This document shows positions 61,501 to 64,000 of a DNA stretch of 64,000 nt, in pieces. The notes below the pieces were generated by a model that was not told the DNA's origin, did not search any database, and worked only from the letters and a program-made list of their open reading frames with translations. The stretch spans positions 609,195 to 673,194 of the forward strand of contig JBCNJP010000026.1 of the NCBI GenBank assembly GCA_039602395.1, given 5' to 3'. How positions within the stretch are numbered: the stretch's first letter is position 1; every line of letters begins with the position of its first letter. This DNA is from Deinandra increscens subsp. villosa. Lineage: Eukaryota; Streptophyta; Magnoliopsida; Asterales; Asteraceae. Both the position numbers and the translations under genes were made by a program.

Positions 61501-64000
61501 CCCAGTTGTGAGGCACAGTGGGAGTGGATGATAGATCGATGATTGCAATAATGTTTCGCCAACTCCAGCTAGCCCCATCATCAACTTTCATCCTCCAGAA
61601 GTTGTCATTACCAATCTTGTGCAGTTTTGATCCAGCGCACCCAAACAGTGGGTTTATCATTGATGATATTCCAAATATGCTTGGCCATGAGGGCAGTATT
61701 GTGTTGTTTGAGGGATTTAATCCCTAAACCTCCTTGGCATTTAGGGCTGACACACCTCAGTCCACGCAACTCTAGCTTTGCCACGGTGCTGATCCGATTG
61801 GCTCCATAGGAATTTCCTCATAATGCCCTCAATTTCATCAACAATGTTAACCGGGAGGGTGAAAACAGAAGCCCAGTAGACATGGAGAGGAGGATAAGAC
61901 AGATTTAATGAGTTGGAGTCGGCCAGCAAAGGAGAGAAATTTGTTATTCCAGTCATTAACTCTGCCTTTCACCTTATCAATCAAGGCATTTGCAATCTTT
62001 GGAATATAAGTCGTTTAGATAGAAGAGGAACACCCAAGTACTTCACAGGGAGTTGCCCAACACGAAATGGAAGAATGGCTTTGATAGAGTTCTGGGTTTG
62101 AGGTTTCACATTACCAAAGTACATGGTACTTTTGTGCATGTTGGGTATGCAAACCCGCCACTCCACTAAATTCATGCAAGGCTTCCTTTAGAATCCTCAC
62201 AGAATGTACCATCAGCATGGCAGAACATAAGAAGGTCATCAGCAAAGCAGAGGTGTGTCAGTTTCAAGCTCTTTGCATTTCCAATGGTATGTGAAATTTG
62301 CCTGTTGGGTTATTCGTCGTTTGAGCATGAGGTTCAAGACCTCCATAACAAGGGTGAATAGGTAAGGCGACATGGGATCTCCTTGTTTCAGCCCCCGTCG
62401 CCCTTGAAAAAAACCATGGACTTCACCATTAAGGTTGATGGAATAGGAGGCAGTAGTGAGGCAGGTCATAATCCAGTCTCTTCATGGCCGGGTGGAAACC
62501 AAAATGTATGAAGGCATTGGTCCATGAACTCATGAGAGACAGTGTCGTAGGCTTTTTGAATGTCAATCTTGAGGGCAACACGGGACTCAGAGCGATTCCT
62601 GTGGTAGTTTCTGCACAAGTTCTTGAGTCAACAGGATATTGTCACATATCATTCGGCCCGGAATAAAGGCACTTTGGCACTCGTCAATGATATGGTTCAG
62701 GCCTTCTTTGATTCTCTCACACATGATCTTGGTAATGCATTTGTAAAGGACATTGCAACAAGCTATAGGACGGAATTCAGTAACAGACTTTGGGTGATTT
62801 ACGCTTCGGGATCAGAGAAATAAGGGCATTATTCACTTGTTTCAGGAGTTTACCATTGTGGAAGAATTCTTTGATAGCCATGCACACGTCAGGCCCGACA
62901 ATATCCCATGCAGATTTAAAGAACTTGGAAGAGTAACCATCTGGGCCAGGGGCTTTCTCAGAATCAATATCAAACATGGCCTTCTTTATTTCTTCATCAC
63001 TAAAAGGCCGAACCATATGGTTGGCAACCTCAATAGGAAGTTTACGAGTAAAGAGGTCCCGAGGGTTTCGGATATGTTCAGTGGGGACATGGGTGCCAAG
63101 GAGGTTTCTATAGTAATTAACAAAGGCCATCCCAACCATCATCACCCTCATGCAGAACATCATCTTGATCCAGAATGGACTGTGATTTTATTTCGATTGC
63201 ATCTCGATCTTGACCACATTGTGAAAGTACTTAGTATTTTGGTCACCCTCACGAAGCCACTTAACTTTTGAACGTTGTTTCATTAGGAGTTCCTCCTCCA
63301 TGAGGAGTTGGTTAAGGCTTTTACTGTAAATTTCTTCCTCCTCTCGTAAGATCCTTATTGAAAGAATCATTGGCCACCTCAGTTTGAATCCGACCCAATT
63401 CTACTTTGATAGCATTCAATTTTCCTAGCAAGGGAGCCATGATCTTTGGTCATAGTTCTAAAAGATTTCTTGAGAGTTTGGAGCTTTTTGACAACCTTAA
63501 ACATATGGCAGCCTCTGGATACCAGTGTTCCATTCAGCTTCGACCACCTTTCTGAATTCAGTTCTCCTGCACAGGAAGTTCATGAACTTAAACGGTCTAG
63601 GTTTCCATTGCCTTTTGATCGAGGGAATAGTGAGCTTGCATGGGGCATGGTCAGACGTAAATAAAACGGCAAGAATGTCAGCATGAGTCATCTTCAAACA
63701 TGGGACACAAAATGAGTATTGGCCATGATCCTATCAAGTTTCTTTAAAAGCCCATCCGTTTTTCCTGGGGATTGGTTCCACGTGAAGAGTTGGTCCATCA
63801 TAAGGGACATCAATCATACCACAATGCATGCAATAGTTCTTTAAGATCTTCCATGGCAACAGTGATGGAAGAGGAGCCTGATGTAGTTTCAGAAGGGTCC
63901 ATAACAGCATTGAAGTCTCCCATAATGACCCAAGGGTTGTCCACAGTGAGCATTATGAAATCTCTCAAGCTCATCCCATAACAGATCTTCGTTTGTAAGT
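58445..64000 (-). pseudogene. LINE ORF2 of element K, heavily frameshifted, N-terminus beyond window
   Basis: A TelL1 ORF2 remnant. From the right edge inward it shows endonuclease (TSDHAPCKL), RT pieces (LISLIPK, DIQKAYDTVS region, GRRGLKQGDPMSPYLF, LPVKYLGVPLLSKRL), the zf-RVT-like region (about 61361-61000) and the long extension with two 34-aa repeats (59708-59911), ending at a stop at 58445-58447. At least ten frame changes occur, for example near 63500, 63180, 62770, 62480, 62230, 61970, 61740, 61380 and 59380. The extension from 59941 to 59381 is one clean frame. It cannot make an active enzyme. ORF1 of this copy would lie beyond the window. Confidence 0.88.
59708..59911 (-). repeat. 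Two tandem 102-bp repeats inside ORF2 (element K)
   Basis: Two exact-length 102-bp units, each ending MNLWGDPSTRRI, colinear with the E and H repeats. Confidence 0.88.

Larger units (their letters stand above)
58358..64000 (-). mobile_element. Element K: decayed TelL1 LINE, 3' 5.6 kb
   Basis: Poly(A) (T 58358-58369) joins TTTAGGG array 10, followed inward by the terminal hairpin at 58374-58388 (ATGGGCA-T-TGCCCAT in sense), AATAAA, the twin hairpins and a degenerate ORF2 that runs off the right window edge within the endonuclease domain. Many frameshifts show that it is an old or poorly assembled copy. Confidence 0.9.

Noticed and set aside
1..64000. The whole alternating pattern as an assembly artefact
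   Set aside because: Ten arrays of different length and seven distinct element types alternate inside gap-free contigs with consistent junction phase; misassembly would not keep polarity and phase. Only the joins at N runs are suspect.

Overview
The window is from a land plant, most likely a flowering plant. The evidence is Arabidopsis-type telomeric repeat (CCCTAAA/TTTAGGG), L1-type LINEs whose ORF1 combines a DUF4283-like domain with a CX2CX4HX4C zinc knuckle, and a nested CACTA DNA transposon with a 3-bp target duplication. I see no host gene in about 63 kb of called sequence. I cannot name the species.

Almost everything is one pattern repeated: a non-LTR retrotransposon, a short poly(A), a block of telomeric repeats, then the next retrotransposon. 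Two runs of exactly 500 N (12789-13288 and 37567-38066) divide the window into three contigs. Inside each contig all elements and telomeric blocks share one orientation (minus, plus, minus), and polarity flips only at the N runs. All ten readable 3' ends join poly(A) to CCCTAAA in the same phase. The elements therefore appear to be LINEs that target telomeric repeats, with the G-rich strand in the position of the reverse-transcription primer.

Layout (names are provisional). Contig 1, minus: A (TelL1, ORF1 only before the window edge, 1-3072); B (TelL2, decayed but full length, 3187-10514); C (TelL1 3' part, 10622-12788). Contig 2, plus: D (TelL1 3' end, 13289-14335); a 1.16-kb telomeric array; E (TelL1, full length, 15504-25058); F (TelG, ORF1 only, 25321-28144); N1 (TelN, noncoding, 28415-35013, split by a 4.9-kb CACTA element); G (TelG, 35328-37566). 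Contig 3, minus: H (TelL1, both ORFs open, 38067-47181); N2/N3 (TelN chimera, 47221-50023); L (a 60-bp tail fragment); J (TelL2, nearly intact, 50286-57700); K (TelL1, decayed, 58358-64000).

TelL1 has a very large ORF1 (1275 aa in H) and an ORF2 of about 1.9k aa: AP-type endonuclease, reverse transcriptase, zf-RVT-like region, and a C-terminal extension of roughly 650 aa with two 34-aa repeats. TelL2 has a shorter ORF1, an ORF2 beginning directly at the ORF1 stop (TAAATG), and a separate overlapping third ORF of 396-398 aa where TelL1 has its extension. TelG carries only ORF1 and TelN carries no ORF. TelL1, TelG and TelN share AATAAA, a covarying terminal hairpin and the same tail, so they may be mobilised by TelL1 ORF2 in trans. 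The set resembles the division of labour between HeT-A and TART at Drosophila telomeres, and the TRAS/SART elements of silkworm telomeres, but in a plant that retains telomerase-type repeats. Whether the arrays sit at chromosome ends or inside chromosomes cannot be decided from this window.
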